A stretch of DNA of 64,000 bases from Klebsiella huaxiensis (GTDB taxonomy: Bacteria; Pseudomonadota; Gammaproteobacteria; Enterobacterales; Enterobacteriaceae): the NCBI RefSeq assembly GCF_003261575.2, contig NZ_CP036175.1, forward strand, positions 682,001 to 746,000, read 5' to 3'. Positions 7,804-16,218 of this stretch are shown here, piece by piece (position 1 is the stretch's first letter; each line of letters opens with the position of its first letter). Under the pieces are notes generated by a model. That model was not told the DNA's origin and did not search any database. It saw only the letters and a program-made list of their open reading frames with translations. Position numbers and translations under genes: made by a program.

Positions 7804-9471
7804 TTACCAGTTACGGAATCGAGCCGGTGGGTTGTACAGTCCGCCGGACCACTCGACCAAATCACGAATACTCTTCGCCGCCAGCATCTGGCGGTTGGCG
7901 CGGCGTCTGTCGATACCTAAATCTTCCGGCGTTTGCACAATACCTGCTTCGCGTAGCGCTTGCGTTTGTGCCGGGTCGGCGGCGAGGCCGATTTCGGTGT
8001 AACCCGCTACGGCGCGAATCGCTGCCATGCGTTGTTCCAGTCCTTCACAGCGATGCAGGTGGGCAAGTCCCTCTTCGGTGAGCACGTGGGTGACGTCATC
8101 GGCGTAAACCATCACCGGCGGTAGGGCGAGACCGGCTTTTTCCGCCAGTTCCCAGGCGTCCAGTTTGTCGACGAAAGCAGGCTGGCGCTTCTCGCGGAAG
8201 GTCTCCTGCATCTGCACCACCAGGCGCTTGCCGCGCGGCATATCGCCAATCAGCTGCTGCTGGGTGGCCTTGAACTCTTCGCCGCACTTAAGCCAGGATT
8301 GGGTGACGTGGCGGCGGCCTTTGGCATCGCAGCCCATATTCGGCGCGCCGCCGAAACCGGAAACGCGGCTGGCGGTGGCGGTGCTGCTGTTGCCGTACTT
8401 GTCGATTTGCAGCGTGCCGCCGATAAACATATCCAGCGCGTAGTGCCCGGCGGCCTGAGCGAAGGCGCGGTTAGACCGCAGGGTGCCATCCTGGCCGATG
8501 TAAAACACATCCGGGCGTTCAGCGACGTATTTTTCCATTCCCAGCTCGCCGCCAAAGCAGTGCACGGACTGGATCCACCCGCTCTCGATCGCCGGGATCA
8601 GCGTCGGATGCGGGTTCAGTACCATGTGAGTACAGACTTTACCTTTTAGCCCCAGCTCTTCGCCGTAAGTTGGCAGAAGCAGTTCAATGGCGGAGGTGAA
8701 GAAACCGATGCCGTGGTTAATACGCTCAACGCCGTATTCGGCATAGATACCCTTAAGCGCCATCATCGCCATCAGTACGTGGGTATCAGTGATCAGCGCC
8801 GGATCGCGGGTGAATAGCGGCTCGACATAGAACGGGCGCGGCGCTTCAATAACCGCATTTACCCAGTCGCCGGGAATATCGACGCGCGGTACTTTATCGA
8901 CGATCTTGTTTACCTGGGCGATGACGATCCCCTGGCGGAAGTGGGTGGCCTCGGCGATCACTGGCGTATCTTCGGTGTTGAAGCCGGTGTAAAGGTTGCC
9001 GTCTTTATCCGCTTCAAACGCCGTGATCAGCGAAACTCGCGGCGTGAGATCGACAAAATAGCGGCTGAACAGTTCCAGATAGGTGTGGATCGCCCCGAGC
9101 TTGATTTTGCCCTGCTGGATAAGCTGCGCCAGACGACCATCCTGCGGTCCGGCATAGGCGAAATCGAGCTTTTCAGCGATGCCTTTCTCGAACAGATCGA
9201 GGTGTGAACTGAGCGGTACCGATGACTGCACCATATGCAGACCGGAGATCTTTTCCACATCCACTTTACACAAGCACTCGGCGAGAAAATCCGCCTGCTT
9301 CTGGTTGTTACCTTCAATGTTGACGCGATCGGCGCTACGGATCACCGCCTCCAGCGCGGCGACGGTATCTTTGGCGTCAATGATCTTCCCATCACGGAAA
9401 TACGGAGCCAGAAGATTCAGGCGCTGTACCGTATCATCCTTAAGTTGATGCCAGTTGTGCTCTTTAAGCAT
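7804..9471 (-). CDS. madA: Acetyl-S-ACP:malonate ACP transferase MadA (alpha)
   Basis: This 555-residue protein is the alpha subunit of malonate decarboxylase. It exchanges acetyl on the ACP for malonyl and frees acetate. It is close in length and sequence to MdcA; segments such as ISGLHMVQSSVPLSSHLDLF, INHGIGFFTSAIELLLPTYG and GFGGAPNMGCDAKGRRHVT are highly conserved in the family. A GGGAG ribosome site precedes the ATG. The two decarboxylase types (mad and mdc) share this subunit, so it does not by itself tell them apart; MadB and MadF do. Confidence 0.92.
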   Translation of the reverse strand: MLKEHNWHQLKDDTVQRLNLLAPYFRDGKIIDAKDTVAALEAVIRSADRVNIEGNNQKQADFLAECLCKVDVEKISGLHMVQSSVPLSSHLDLFEKGIAEKLDFAYAGPQDGRLAQLIQQGKIKLGAIHTYLELFSRYFVDLTPRVSLITAFEADKDGNLYTGFNTEDTPVIAEATHFRQGIVIAQVNKIVDKVPRVDIPGDWVNAVIEAPRPFYVEPLFTRDPALITDTHVLMAMMALKGIYAEYGVERINHGIGFFTSAIELLLPTYGEELGLKGKVCTHMVLNPHPTLIPAIESGWIQSVHCFGGELGMEKYVAERPDVFYIGQDGTLRSNRAFAQAAGHYALDMFIGGTLQIDKYGNSSTATASRVSGFGGAPNMGCDAKGRRHVTQSWLKCGEEFKATQQQLIGDMPRGKRLVVQMQETFREKRQPAFVDKLDAWELAEKAGLALPPVMVYADDVTHVLTEEGLAHLHRCEGLEQRMAAIRAVAGYTEIGLAADPAQTQALREAGIVQTPEDLGIDRRRANRQMLAAKSIRDLVEWSGGLYNPPARFRNW

Positions 9472-9484
9472 GTTTTTAACTCCC

Positions 9485-10693
9485 TTATTTCAACAGGAAT
9501 AGCGTGGAGATAAAGACCCCGGTAGCGATAGCCGAAACGATCAGGCCGCTGACGCCTGCGCCCATCGCCAGCGGCAGAATGACGGCGTAAGGGTTTTCAT
9601 GGCTGACTTCTTTTTGTGCGATTTTGGCAGTGGTTGGCAGGCACGAGACCCCCGCGATACCGATAGCTGGGTTGTAGCGTCCTTTCGAGATAAGCCAGAT
9701 AAACCAGCCGCCAAGCAGGGCGCTAATTGCTGAGATAGCCAGCGCGCCGATACCGAGGATCAGGATGATGCCGACTTTCGGGTCAAGAATGGTTTGCGCT
9801 TCGCATAGCGTGCCGAGCAGCAGGCCAAGGAACAGCGTTGCGGTGTAGGTCAAGGTGGATTCAAGCAGCTTCTGGAACGGTTCGATCTCGGCTTCTTTAA
9901 TAGCGATCCCAAGGAAGAACGAAAGGATCAGCGGGGCGGCAACCGGCAACAGCAGGCACAGCAGCAGGCAGGCGCAAACGGTGAAGATGAACTTCGCCTT
10001 TTTCGACACCGTCGGATACTCAATATCCACTTCCATCCCGAGGTACTTTTTCGGTACCAGCAGGCGCACCAGATACGGGTAACCGGCATAGGTCAGGCTC
10101 AGATACAGGTAGGCGATGATGGCGATAGGAACAAACAGATTCGGTGCCAGAATCAGCGAGGCGAAGAGCACCATCGGGCCGTCGGCACCGCCGATGGTCG
10201 CAATAGAGGCCGCTTCATTGGCGGGGAGGCCAAAGACTTCAATGCCCAGCAGCAGCGCGGCAAAGGTACCCGCTTCGGCGAACAGCGCCACAACGATACT
10301 GGCCCAGGGGCGAAGCAGAATAAAGCTGATGTCGCTCATCGCGCCGATGCCAAAGAAAACGATGCAGGCAATCAGGCCGTTGCTGAAGGTTAAGTTGTAC
10401 ACCGGCTGCAGGAAGTTAACCTGCATCAGGTTCACTAAATCTGTTGGGTCGCTGATCATCGGGTCGAGAATTAAGGTCCCGGTTTGCCCGTCAGCGAGAA
10501 ACAGTACCCCGGCGTTGACGGCAATCATACCTAAGCCCATTGGCACCATAATCAGCGGTTCAAGCTTACGGCGAAAACCCATCCATGCCAGGGCAAAGCC
10601 CAGAATAATAAGTAATATTCGCGCGATCGCTATTTTGGGGTCTTCAATAAAAAAGGTTCCGATGCCCGAAAAGAGCTTAACAAAGATATCCAT
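9485..10693 (-). CDS. madB: Carboxybiotin decarboxylase MadB, Na+ pump subunit
   Basis: This 402-residue polytopic inner-membrane protein belongs to the OadB/MmdB/GcdB family. By family knowledge it decarboxylates carboxybiotin on MadF and exports about two Na+ per turn. About ten hydrophobic segments are visible. The family block TIGGADGPMVLFASL includes Asp171, matching the essential Asp of the GGADGP motif in OadB. The N-terminus FVKLFSGIGTFF and the GVSCLPTTAKIAQKE block near the end also fit. Its presence means that energy from malonate is conserved as a sodium gradient, unlike in the soluble mdc enzymes. The 40-residue ORF directly upstream is a likely partner. Confidence 0.92.
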   Translation of the reverse strand: MDIFVKLFSGIGTFFIEDPKIAIARILLIILGFALAWMGFRRKLEPLIMVPMGLGMIAVNAGVLFLADGQTGTLILDPMISDPTDLVNLMQVNFLQPVYNLTFSNGLIACIVFFGIGAMSDISFILLRPWASIVVALFAEAGTFAALLLGIEVFGLPANEAASIATIGGADGPMVLFASLILAPNLFVPIAIIAYLYLSLTYAGYPYLVRLLVPKKYLGMEVDIEYPTVSKKAKFIFTVCACLLLCLLLPVAAPLILSFFLGIAIKEAEIEPFQKLLESTLTYTATLFLGLLLGTLCEAQTILDPKVGIILILGIGALAISAISALLGGWFIWLISKGRYNPAIGIAGVSCLPTTAKIAQKEVSHENPYAVILPLAMGAGVSGLIVSAIATGVFISTLFLLK

Positions 10694-10728
10694 AAAATAT
10701 ATTCCTGATAACGCAAAATAGGGGCGTG

Positions 10729-10851
10729 TTAGTCGTCGGTGATATTCAGCTTATTCATTACTCTATTAACACCTACAATTATTCCGACAACGGCAAACGA
10801 AATAACAATCGTCATGCCATAAGTTAATAATGTATATAAATAGATACTCAT
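10729..10851 (-). CDS. Small one-helix membrane protein, probable OadG-like partner of MadB
   Basis: This 40-residue ORF starts MSIYLYTLLTYGMT, continues as a single strongly hydrophobic helix (about residues 5-28) and ends in a charged tail, VNRVMNKLNITDD. Its ATG overlaps the madG stop as ATGA, with GGAAGGA upstream, so it is positioned for coupled translation; madB begins 35 bases later. OAD-type sodium pumps have a gamma subunit with one N-terminal helix that binds the beta pump; short OadG-related subunits next to OadB-like genes are known. I infer the same role here. It is too short for usual gene calling and is easily missed. Confidence 0.75.
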   Translation of the reverse strand: MSIYLYTLLTYGMTIVISFAVVGIIVGVNRVMNKLNITDD

Positions 10852-11738
10852 ATTCCTTCCCTTGTAGGATCCTCATACGATTGATGACAAAGAAAATACA
10901 TGGCCAGGCTCAGTGCTAATAAGTCTGCTGACCCTCCTGGGCTGACCCATTTGTCCAGGCACCATGCATTAAATTCGTTAAGCTCATGTTCGATACCGGG
11001 ATGACTCATTCCTCCCATATTTACCAGACGCTGCGCACGTTGTTTCATTTCATCCAACGTGTGGTGGCCCGCGCGTGAAATCACCGTCGTATCATCGCAG
11101 CGTGCCATCAGCGCGAGCAGCGTATGGATTAACGCTTCACGCCAGCCAAACCCCAGAGAGAGCGCCTGATGCAGAGCAGGAAGCCCGATATGGCAGACCA
11201 GCGGAAAGCCCTGTTCCGCCTCGCCGCGCACGCCGGTCACACCAAACTCCAGGTACAGTTTCTCGCCGTGGGTTTGTGCTGAACGATGGGTGAGCGCGGC
11301 GAAATCATTGCGGCAGAGATCGAGGCATAGACCGGCGACGCACTGGCTTAATGACTCGCGAGTAAGCGACTGGTTCTGGCCTTTTAGCCAACCAGCGGCG
11401 GCGGCCAGAATAGCCCCGGCAAAGAGAATGCCGCGCTGGGTATTTACCTGTCGGGTAGATTGCAGCAGCGTGGCTTCGTATTGAATTCCGATAAGACGTA
11501 CTTTGGGAAATAGATCAGCCAGTGAGCCCTGATGATATTCTCCGGCCTGCGCGCAAGCCTGAAAACAGGGGGCAATGGCCGAGGTACTGGTAATAAACAG
11601 CCAGATATCCATATCGTTATGCGCACCTTGAGAATGCGGCGTCACCAGGCCTGGTTTAGGCCAGGCGCAGACCTCCATTAATAGTGCTTTTAATAAGCAC
11701 TCACCGATCCTTATTGCATTGACGGTTGGTTGGCTCAT
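10848..11738 (-). CDS. madG: Triphosphoribosyl-dephospho-CoA synthase (CitG/MdcB family)
   Basis: This 296-residue enzyme joins ATP and dephospho-CoA to make 2'-(5''-triphosphoribosyl)-3'-dephospho-CoA, the precursor of the ACP prosthetic group. Family marks are KPGLVTPHSQGAHNDMDIWLF (given here as the P-G-L-V...G-A-H-x-D-M block at about residues 28-45) and the C-terminal GGSADLLALSLAMYFL. It is the first gene of the mad operon, with an AAGAGAAA-type ribosome site before the ATG. MadK then transfers its product to MadE. Confidence 0.9.
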   Translation of the reverse strand: MSQPTVNAIRIGECLLKALLMEVCAWPKPGLVTPHSQGAHNDMDIWLFITSTSAIAPCFQACAQAGEYHQGSLADLFPKVRLIGIQYEATLLQSTRQVNTQRGILFAGAILAAAAGWLKGQNQSLTRESLSQCVAGLCLDLCRNDFAALTHRSAQTHGEKLYLEFGVTGVRGEAEQGFPLVCHIGLPALHQALSLGFGWREALIHTLLALMARCDDTTVISRAGHHTLDEMKQRAQRLVNMGGMSHPGIEHELNEFNAWCLDKWVSPGGSADLLALSLAMYFLCHQSYEDPTREGI

Positions 11739-11786
11739 GGCGTTTCTCTTTCTACGCGTTCATTTATGGAAAATAAAACAAGAGAG

Positions 11787-11815
11787 AAAGTAACATTGCT
11801 ATTTTTAGAGAACAA
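11787..11815 (-). promoter_or_regulatory. Predicted promoter of the mad operon
   Basis: On the minus strand TTGTTC (11810-11815) and TACTTT (11787-11792) are separated by exactly 17 bases, about 50 bases before madG. The -35 box touches the inverted repeats described next, as expected for a LysR-activated promoter. Confidence 0.55.
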
Positions 11816-11850
11816 TTACGCTCGGGGTAACGTAATTACGCTCAACGTAA
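11814..11850. promoter_or_regulatory. Tandem palindromic operator, probable LysR site
   Basis: Two TTACG/CGTAA palindromes lie head to tail: 11816-11835 (10-base spacer) and 11836-11850 (5-base spacer). The latter contains a T-N11-A core, the LysR consensus geometry. The sequence AATTACGCTC is repeated directly at 11814 and 11834, exactly 20 bp apart, about two helical turns. CGTAATTACG at 11831-11840 is itself a 10-bp palindrome. The site sits just upstream of the predicted mad promoter. Confidence 0.6.
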
Positions 11851-11907
11851 CCAGAAGAGGGAAATGGAGTGATAAGAATGAGGGCGGTCACAATTTGTCA
11901 TTTGTGG

Positions 11908-11937
11908 TAAAAAAAATGCGGCAAAAATGCCGCATTG
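11908..11937 (-). terminator. Rho-independent terminator of yhbW
   Basis: ATGCGGCA (11916-11923) and TGCCGCAT (11928-11935) form a perfect 8-bp stem with a 4-base loop, followed on the minus strand by a run of eight T. It ends the yhbW transcript immediately upstream of the mad control region. Confidence 0.9.
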
Positions 11938-11941
11938 CGCA

Positions 11942-12949
11942 CTATCCGAGAAGCTCTTCTTTCACCTGCATCGCCAAATCAAATGAATGCAGGCGTGCCT
12001 GATTATCGAAGATTTGGCCGTTGACCATGATTTCATCAGCCTGGGTTTCCCGCAGGATGGATTCCAGCCCGTGGCGGATTTTGGCTTTATCACCCACCAG
12101 CGACATGCTCAGCGCCTGCTGGACGCCATACTGTTCAGAGGCAGACCATAACTGATGCATATTTTGCACCGGTGGCGGCAGCTGTCCTGCCTCGCCGCGG
12201 CGTAGTTTAACGAATGCCTGCTGCATTGAGGTAAACAGGAACTCCGCATCCCGGTCGCTATCGGCGGCAATGATGTTAATACACACCATAGCGTACGGCT
12301 TCTCTAACCGTTCTGACGGTTTGAAATGAGAGCGATAGAGATGCAGGGCCTGGAAGAGCATATCCGGCGCGAAGTGCGAGGCAAAGGCAAACGGCAGGCC
12401 AAGCTGGGCTGCTAACTGAGCGCTGTACAGGCTGGAGCCGAGCAGCCAGACCGGGATTTTCTCGCCATAGCCGGGAACCGGGCGCACGTGCGGGTTCGGG
12501 TCGCGAGCGTCAAACCAATCCACCAGCTCCGCGACATCGCGCGGGAAGTTATCGACATCGCCGCTCATGTGGCGACGAAGAGCGCGCATGGTGGGCTGAT
12601 CGCTGCCCGGCGCGCGGCCAAGGCCAAGATCGATTCGCCCAGGATAAAGCGTATTGAGCGTACCGAACTGCTCGGCAATCACCAGTGGGGAATGGTTGGG
12701 CAGCATCACGCCGCCGGAGCCCAAGTGTAGAGTGGTGGTATTCGCGGCAAGATAGCCAATCAGCACTGAAGTCGCAGCGCTGGCAATACCGACCATATTA
12801 TGGTGCTCTGCCAGCCAGTAGCGATGATAGCCGCGTTTTTCAGCCAGCTGCGCCAGGTCTAATGAATGGGAAAAGGCTTCCTTGGCGGAAGAACCTTGCG
12901 GGATCGGCGCCAGATCGAGCACCGAGAACGGAATAGATTTGTCAGTCAT
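11942..12949 (-). CDS. yhbW: Luciferase-like flavin monooxygenase YhbW
   Basis: This 335-residue protein has the bacterial luciferase-like TIM-barrel fold of group 1 FMN-dependent monooxygenases. Visible blocks are [12 protein letters not shown] at the N-terminus, [42 protein letters not shown] and [15 protein letters not shown], all family marks. Its substrate is not known. It follows ubiV on the same strand at a 143-base distance and keeps the E. coli order mtr-yhbW-ubiV-ubiU in reverse, interrupted only by the mad island. Confidence 0.92.
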   Translation of the reverse strand: MTDKSIPFSVLDLAPIPQGSSAKEAFSHSLDLAQLAEKRGYHRYWLAEHHNMVGIASAATSVLIGYLAANTTTLHLGSGGVMLPNHSPLVIAEQFGTLNTLYPGRIDLGLGRAPGSDQPTMRALRRHMSGDVDNFPRDVAELVDWFDARDPNPHVRPVPGYGEKIPVWLLGSSLYSAQLAAQLGLPFAFASHFAPDMLFQALHLYRSHFKPSERLEKPYAMVCINIIAADSDRDAEFLFTSMQQAFVKLRRGEAGQLPPPVQNMHQLWSASEQYGVQQALSMSLVGDKAKIRHGLESILRETQADEIMVNGQIFDNQARLHSFDLAMQVKEELLG

Positions 12950-12953
12950 AAAG

Positions 12954-13086
12954 GCTCACTTTGCAACAGCATCGTCATCAGATTGAAGGTCTTCTTCCAG
13001 CCTGGCGCATCCGTGATGCACCGGCCAGAAAAGCTGCGACTTTAATAGTGCATTAAAAAGCAGCGATAGCCATTAACAAAGTGAGC
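12954..13086 (-). repeat. 10-bp inverted repeat bracketing the ubiV-yhbW gap
   Basis: GCTCACTTTG (12954-12963) and CAAAGTGAGC (13077-13086) are perfect complements bounding 113 bases. The yhbW-proximal arm includes its likely ribosome site, and the other arm begins just after the ubiV stop. A local hairpin, GGTGCAT/ATGCGCC, lies in between. Pairing could hide the yhbW ribosome site in a read-through mRNA; this is inference. Confidence 0.45.
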
Positions 13087-13092
13087 GGTATA

Positions 13093-13971
13093 TCAGCTCT
13101 GTAATTCCAGCCCGGCGAGGCGTCGCCAGTAGCCGTTGCAGTCGCTATTTGCCGTCAACGGCAGTGGCGCTGCGCCGTTTTCATTGGCGCGGAAGGCGTC
13201 CAGCATCGCGAAGGTTTCGTTGCCCAGCGGCGACAGGCGAACCATATCGACCAGCCCGTTCATGGTGCTTAGCTCATTTCCGAGATTGTAGATGTAGCCG
13301 CTCATGGTCTGAATGCCGTTGAGGACGAACACCTGTTGATTTTCCTGCGAGAGCACGTCGCGCCCGTTGGGGTATTTGATGCAGCAGGTTTCGCACTCGT
13401 CTTTTGGCCGGTCTTCCGAGCGGGCGGTAAAGCAGCGGGCGGAGTAGGCCAGCGGCAGATGGCCGTAGCTCAGGACCTCTACCTCGAACTGGTTGCGAAT
13501 GCCCAGCTCGTCGCACTGGGTCAACAGATTCGCCAGCCAGTCGCGGGAAAGCTCAACCGGCATACACCAGCGCACCATTCCTTGCTTGAGCAGCAGACGC
13601 AGGGTGACGGCGTTATAGCAGTTGAGCGCATGTCCGGCGACGAACGGCAGCTTACGCTCTGCGCACAAGTTGACGACTCCAAGGTCGCTGGCTTCAATCA
13701 GAAATTCGCCGTTATCGACATAGCGCTTCAGTTCGCCCAGTTCAGAGGAGGCCTGCACCAGCGCGAGGGTGGAAAGCACCACCTGTTTACCGCTGCCCGC
13801 CAGCGTTTTCGCCATCTCGATCCAGTCACCGACCTTGGTGGCGCGACGTTTGCTGCATACCGCTTCACCGAGATAAATCGTATCCGCGCTGGAGCCTGCC
13901 GCCTGCTGGTAAAAATCTTCCAGCGTCTCTTTTGACCAGTAGTAGAGCACTGGCCCTAATGAATATTTCAT
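13093..13971 (-). CDS. ubiV: O2-independent ubiquinone hydroxylation protein UbiV
   Basis: UbiV is a U32-peptidase-like [4Fe-4S] protein that, with UbiU, hydroxylates ubiquinone precursors without oxygen, using prephenate as the hydroxyl donor in E. coli. The four cluster cysteines are visible at Cys39, Cys180, Cys193 and Cys197 (numbering from MKYSLGPVL). The open frame starts six codons earlier, but E. coli UbiV begins at MKYS, so I choose the ATG at 13971, 8 bases after ubiU. It forms a two-gene operon with ubiU, divergent from ubiT. Confidence 0.94.
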   Translation of the reverse strand: MKYSLGPVLYYWSKETLEDFYQQAAGSSADTIYLGEAVCSKRRATKVGDWIEMAKTLAGSGKQVVLSTLALVQASSELGELKRYVDNGEFLIEASDLGVVNLCAERKLPFVAGHALNCYNAVTLRLLLKQGMVRWCMPVELSRDWLANLLTQCDELGIRNQFEVEVLSYGHLPLAYSARCFTARSEDRPKDECETCCIKYPNGRDVLSQENQQVFVLNGIQTMSGYIYNLGNELSTMNGLVDMVRLSPLGNETFAMLDAFRANENGAAPLPLTANSDCNGYWRRLAGLELQS

Positions 13972-13979
13972 TGCTGTTC

Positions 13980-14975
13980 TCACTGCCATTTACGGTGATA
14001 AGCGCCAAGGGTGGTTTGCGTCCCTTCGGACATGGAACCGAGGGTTTCCATCCACGCCGATTGCGGCACGAAGTTCTGTGGATCGGCTTTGCAGCGGTCG
14101 ATCGCTTGACGCCAGACTTTTGCCACCTGGGTGACGTACGCGGGGCTGCGCTGGCGGCCTTCGATTTTCACTGAGGCGATATTTGCTGCCATTAGTTCCG
14201 GCAGCAGCTCGAGGGTGTTCAGGCTGGTGGGTTCTTCCAGCGCGTGATAGCGCTCGCCGTCGACCAGATAACGGCCTTTGCACAGCGTCGGATAACCGGC
14301 ATTTTCACCATCTTGATAGCGGTCTATCAGCACTTCGTTAAGGCGTGATTCCAGCCCCTGCGGCGTTTGCTGCCAGCGCACGAAACGCGCGGGCGAGCAG
14401 GCGCCGACGGTATTCGGCGATTCACCGGTCAGGTATGAGGAGAGATAGCAGCGGCCTTCCGCCATAATGCACAGGCTGCCGAAAGCGAAAACCTCCAGCG
14501 GTACCGGCGTGGCGCGCGCCAGCTGTTTGACCTGATGAATCGACAGGACGCGCGGCAGCACCACGCGGGCAACGTCAAAATTGCGATGATAAAACTTCAC
14601 TGCCTCTTCGTTGGTCGCCGAGGCCTGAACGGAGACGTGTCGCTCAATATGCGGATAGCGCTCGGCGGCGTACTCCAGCATCGCGATATCGGCGAGGATT
14701 AGCGCGTCGGCCCCGAGTTGGGCTGCCATGTCGACCGCACGCTGCCAGCGGGCATAGCCATCAGGATGAGCAAAGGTGTTGATGGCAATATGCAGCTTAC
14801 GGCGATGCTGGTGCACAAAGCTGACGGCTTCCTGCAGTTTCTTTTCGGTGAAATTAAGGCCGGCAAAGTGGCGAGCGTTGGTGTCATCTTTCAGCCCGAT
14901 ATAGACGGCATCGGCGCCGTTTTCGATGGCCGCCTTAAGCGCCGGAAGGTTACCGGCTGGGCAGAGCAGCTCCAT
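13980..14975 (-). CDS. ubiU: O2-independent ubiquinone hydroxylation protein UbiU
   Basis: This 331-residue protein forms a heterodimer with UbiV. It starts MELLCPAGNLPALKAAIENGADAVY (quoted here only as a family-typical N-terminus, MELLCPAGNL). Its four iron-sulfur ligands Cys169, Cys176, Cys193 and Cys232 are all at the same numbering as in E. coli. It acts in anaerobic ubiquinone synthesis and is divergently transcribed from ubiT across a 221-base control region. Confidence 0.95.
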   Translation of the reverse strand: MELLCPAGNLPALKAAIENGADAVYIGLKDDTNARHFAGLNFTEKKLQEAVSFVHQHRRKLHIAINTFAHPDGYARWQRAVDMAAQLGADALILADIAMLEYAAERYPHIERHVSVQASATNEEAVKFYHRNFDVARVVLPRVLSIHQVKQLARATPVPLEVFAFGSLCIMAEGRCYLSSYLTGESPNTVGACSPARFVRWQQTPQGLESRLNEVLIDRYQDGENAGYPTLCKGRYLVDGERYHALEEPTSLNTLELLPELMAANIASVKIEGRQRSPAYVTQVAKVWRQAIDRCKADPQNFVPQSAWMETLGSMSEGTQTTLGAYHRKWQ

Positions 14976-15196
14976 AATTTTTCCTGAAAAACGCGGCCCG
15001 TCAGGGACGCTGGATGGTTAATGAGCAGGGATTTTAGTTAACCTTCTGGTGACAATTTTTGATTTGAGGCAGTTAAAAGCGTATTGGCGGAATCAATACC
15101 AGGTACCCGACATCGTGATTTTGTTGATTTACGCCGCTATGTCGTTTATTTGATATGGCACAATAGAAGAACTATTGCATTCATGGAGTAAAGCTT
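14976..15196. promoter_or_regulatory. Divergent control region of ubiUV and ubiT, with possible FNR half-sites
   Basis: The ubiTUV genes are FNR-regulated in E. coli. Here TTGAT at 15150-15154 is followed after four bases by CACAA, a partial FNR site facing ubiT, and an ATCAA half-site on the minus strand lies near 15060 facing ubiU. Neither is a full TTGAT-N4-ATCAA site, so the assignment is tentative. Confidence 0.35.
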
Positions 15197-15721
15197 GTGT
15201 TGGATAAACTGCGTTCCAAACTGGTTCACTTTGGCCCGTCAATGATGAGCGTGCCGGTTAAGCTGGCGCCTTTTGCCCTCAAGCGCCAGGTGCTGGAACA
15301 AGTATTAAGCTGGCAGTTTCGCCAGGCGCTGGCGGATGGGGAACTGGATTTTCTCGAGGGGCGCTGGTTAAGTATTAATGTGCGTGATATCGGCCTGCTG
15401 TGGTATACCTCGGTTGTTGATGGTCGTCTGGTGGTGAGTCCTACGGCTGAAGCTGACGTCAGTTTTAGCGCCGATGCCAGCGATCTGCTGATGATTGCAG
15501 CGCGTAAGCAGGATCCGGATACGCTGTTCTTCCAGCGTCGGCTGGTTATCGAAGGCGATACTGAGCTGGGACTGTATGTAAAAAACCTGATGGATGCCAT
15601 TGAGCTGGAGCAGATGCCAAAAGCGCTGCGCGTGATGCTGCTACAGCTGGCGGATTTTGTTGAAGCTGGCCTGAAAGGCCCGCGGAAACCTGAACAGACA
15701 TCGGTAGGTGAGGCATGCTGA
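15197..15721 (+). CDS. ubiT: Ubiquinone biosynthesis accessory factor UbiT
   Basis: This 174-residue protein has an SCP2 lipid-binding domain (about residues 40-145). By E. coli work it binds ubiquinone precursors for the O2-independent pathway with UbiU and UbiV. The sequence MLDKLRSKLVHFGPSMMSVP and ALRVMLLQLADFVEAGL match the family. It starts with TTG or GTG-like context upstream; the frame begins at 15197 with a GGAGTAAAG ribosome site before it. It overlaps yhbS at the stop. Confidence 0.92.
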   Translation: MLDKLRSKLVHFGPSMMSVPVKLAPFALKRQVLEQVLSWQFRQALADGELDFLEGRWLSINVRDIGLLWYTSVVDGRLVVSPTAEADVSFSADASDLLMIAARKQDPDTLFFQRRLVIEGDTELGLYVKNLMDAIELEQMPKALRVMLLQLADFVEAGLKGPRKPEQTSVGEAC

Positions 15722-16218
15722 TTCGAGTAGAGATTGGGATTGATGCACCGGGAATCGACGCGTTATTGCGTCGCACCTTCGGCAGCGATGCGGAAGCCGA
15801 TCTGGTGCACAGTCTGCGTGAAGATGGCCTGATCACGCTGGGCGTGGTGGCGACGGATGACGAAGGTCAGGTCGTGGGCTATGTGGCCTTTAGCCCGGTC
15901 GCCGTTGAAGGCGAAGAGCTTCAGTGGGTTGGTCTTGCACCATTGGCGGTGGATGAAAGCTACCGTGGCCAGGGTATTGGGCGTCAGCTGGTTTACGAAG
16001 GGCTGGATTCACTCAATGAGTTTGGCTATGCCGCCGTGGTAACACTTGGCGACCCGGCGCTGTATGGTCGCCTTGGCTTTGAAGCCGCCGCTAATTTTGA
16101 CCTGCGCTGCCGCTGGCCGGATACCACCGAGGCTTTCCAGGTCCATCGCCTGGCCGATGACGCGCTGGAAGGCGTGCACGGACTGGTTGAGTATAGTGAC
16201 CACTTTAACCGCTTCTGA
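15715..16218 (+). CDS. yhbS: GNAT-family N-acetyltransferase YhbS
   Basis: This 167-residue GNAT acetyltransferase carries the acetyl-CoA pyrophosphate-binding loop [13 protein letters not shown] (about residues 80-92) and the following [13 protein letters not shown] block. Its ATG lies inside the end of ubiT, so translation is probably coupled. In E. coli it is reported as the target of a small RNA and linked to tRNA or protein acetylation, but its substrate here cannot be read from sequence. Its last 14 bases overlap yhbQ on the opposite strand. Confidence 0.9.
   Translation: MLIRVEIGIDAPGIDALLRRTFGSDAEADLVHSLREDGLITLGVVATDDEGQVVGYVAFSPVAVEGEELQWVGLAPLAVDESYRGQGIGRQLVYEGLDSLNEFGYAAVVTLGDPALYGRLGFEAAANFDLRCRWPDTTEAFQVHRLADDALEGVHGLVEYSDHFNRF

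Noticed and set aside
802..11738. Soluble biotin-free mdc malonate decarboxylase
   Set aside because: MadA, MadC, MadD, MadE, MadG and MadK resemble mdc subunits, but a biotin domain (MadF), an OadB-type Na+ pump (MadB) and an acetate ligase (MadH) are also encoded, which the mdc type lacks.
11730..12002. ORF across the mad promoter
   Set aside because: It runs through the operator, the yhbW terminator and the end of yhbW; the composition is not coding.
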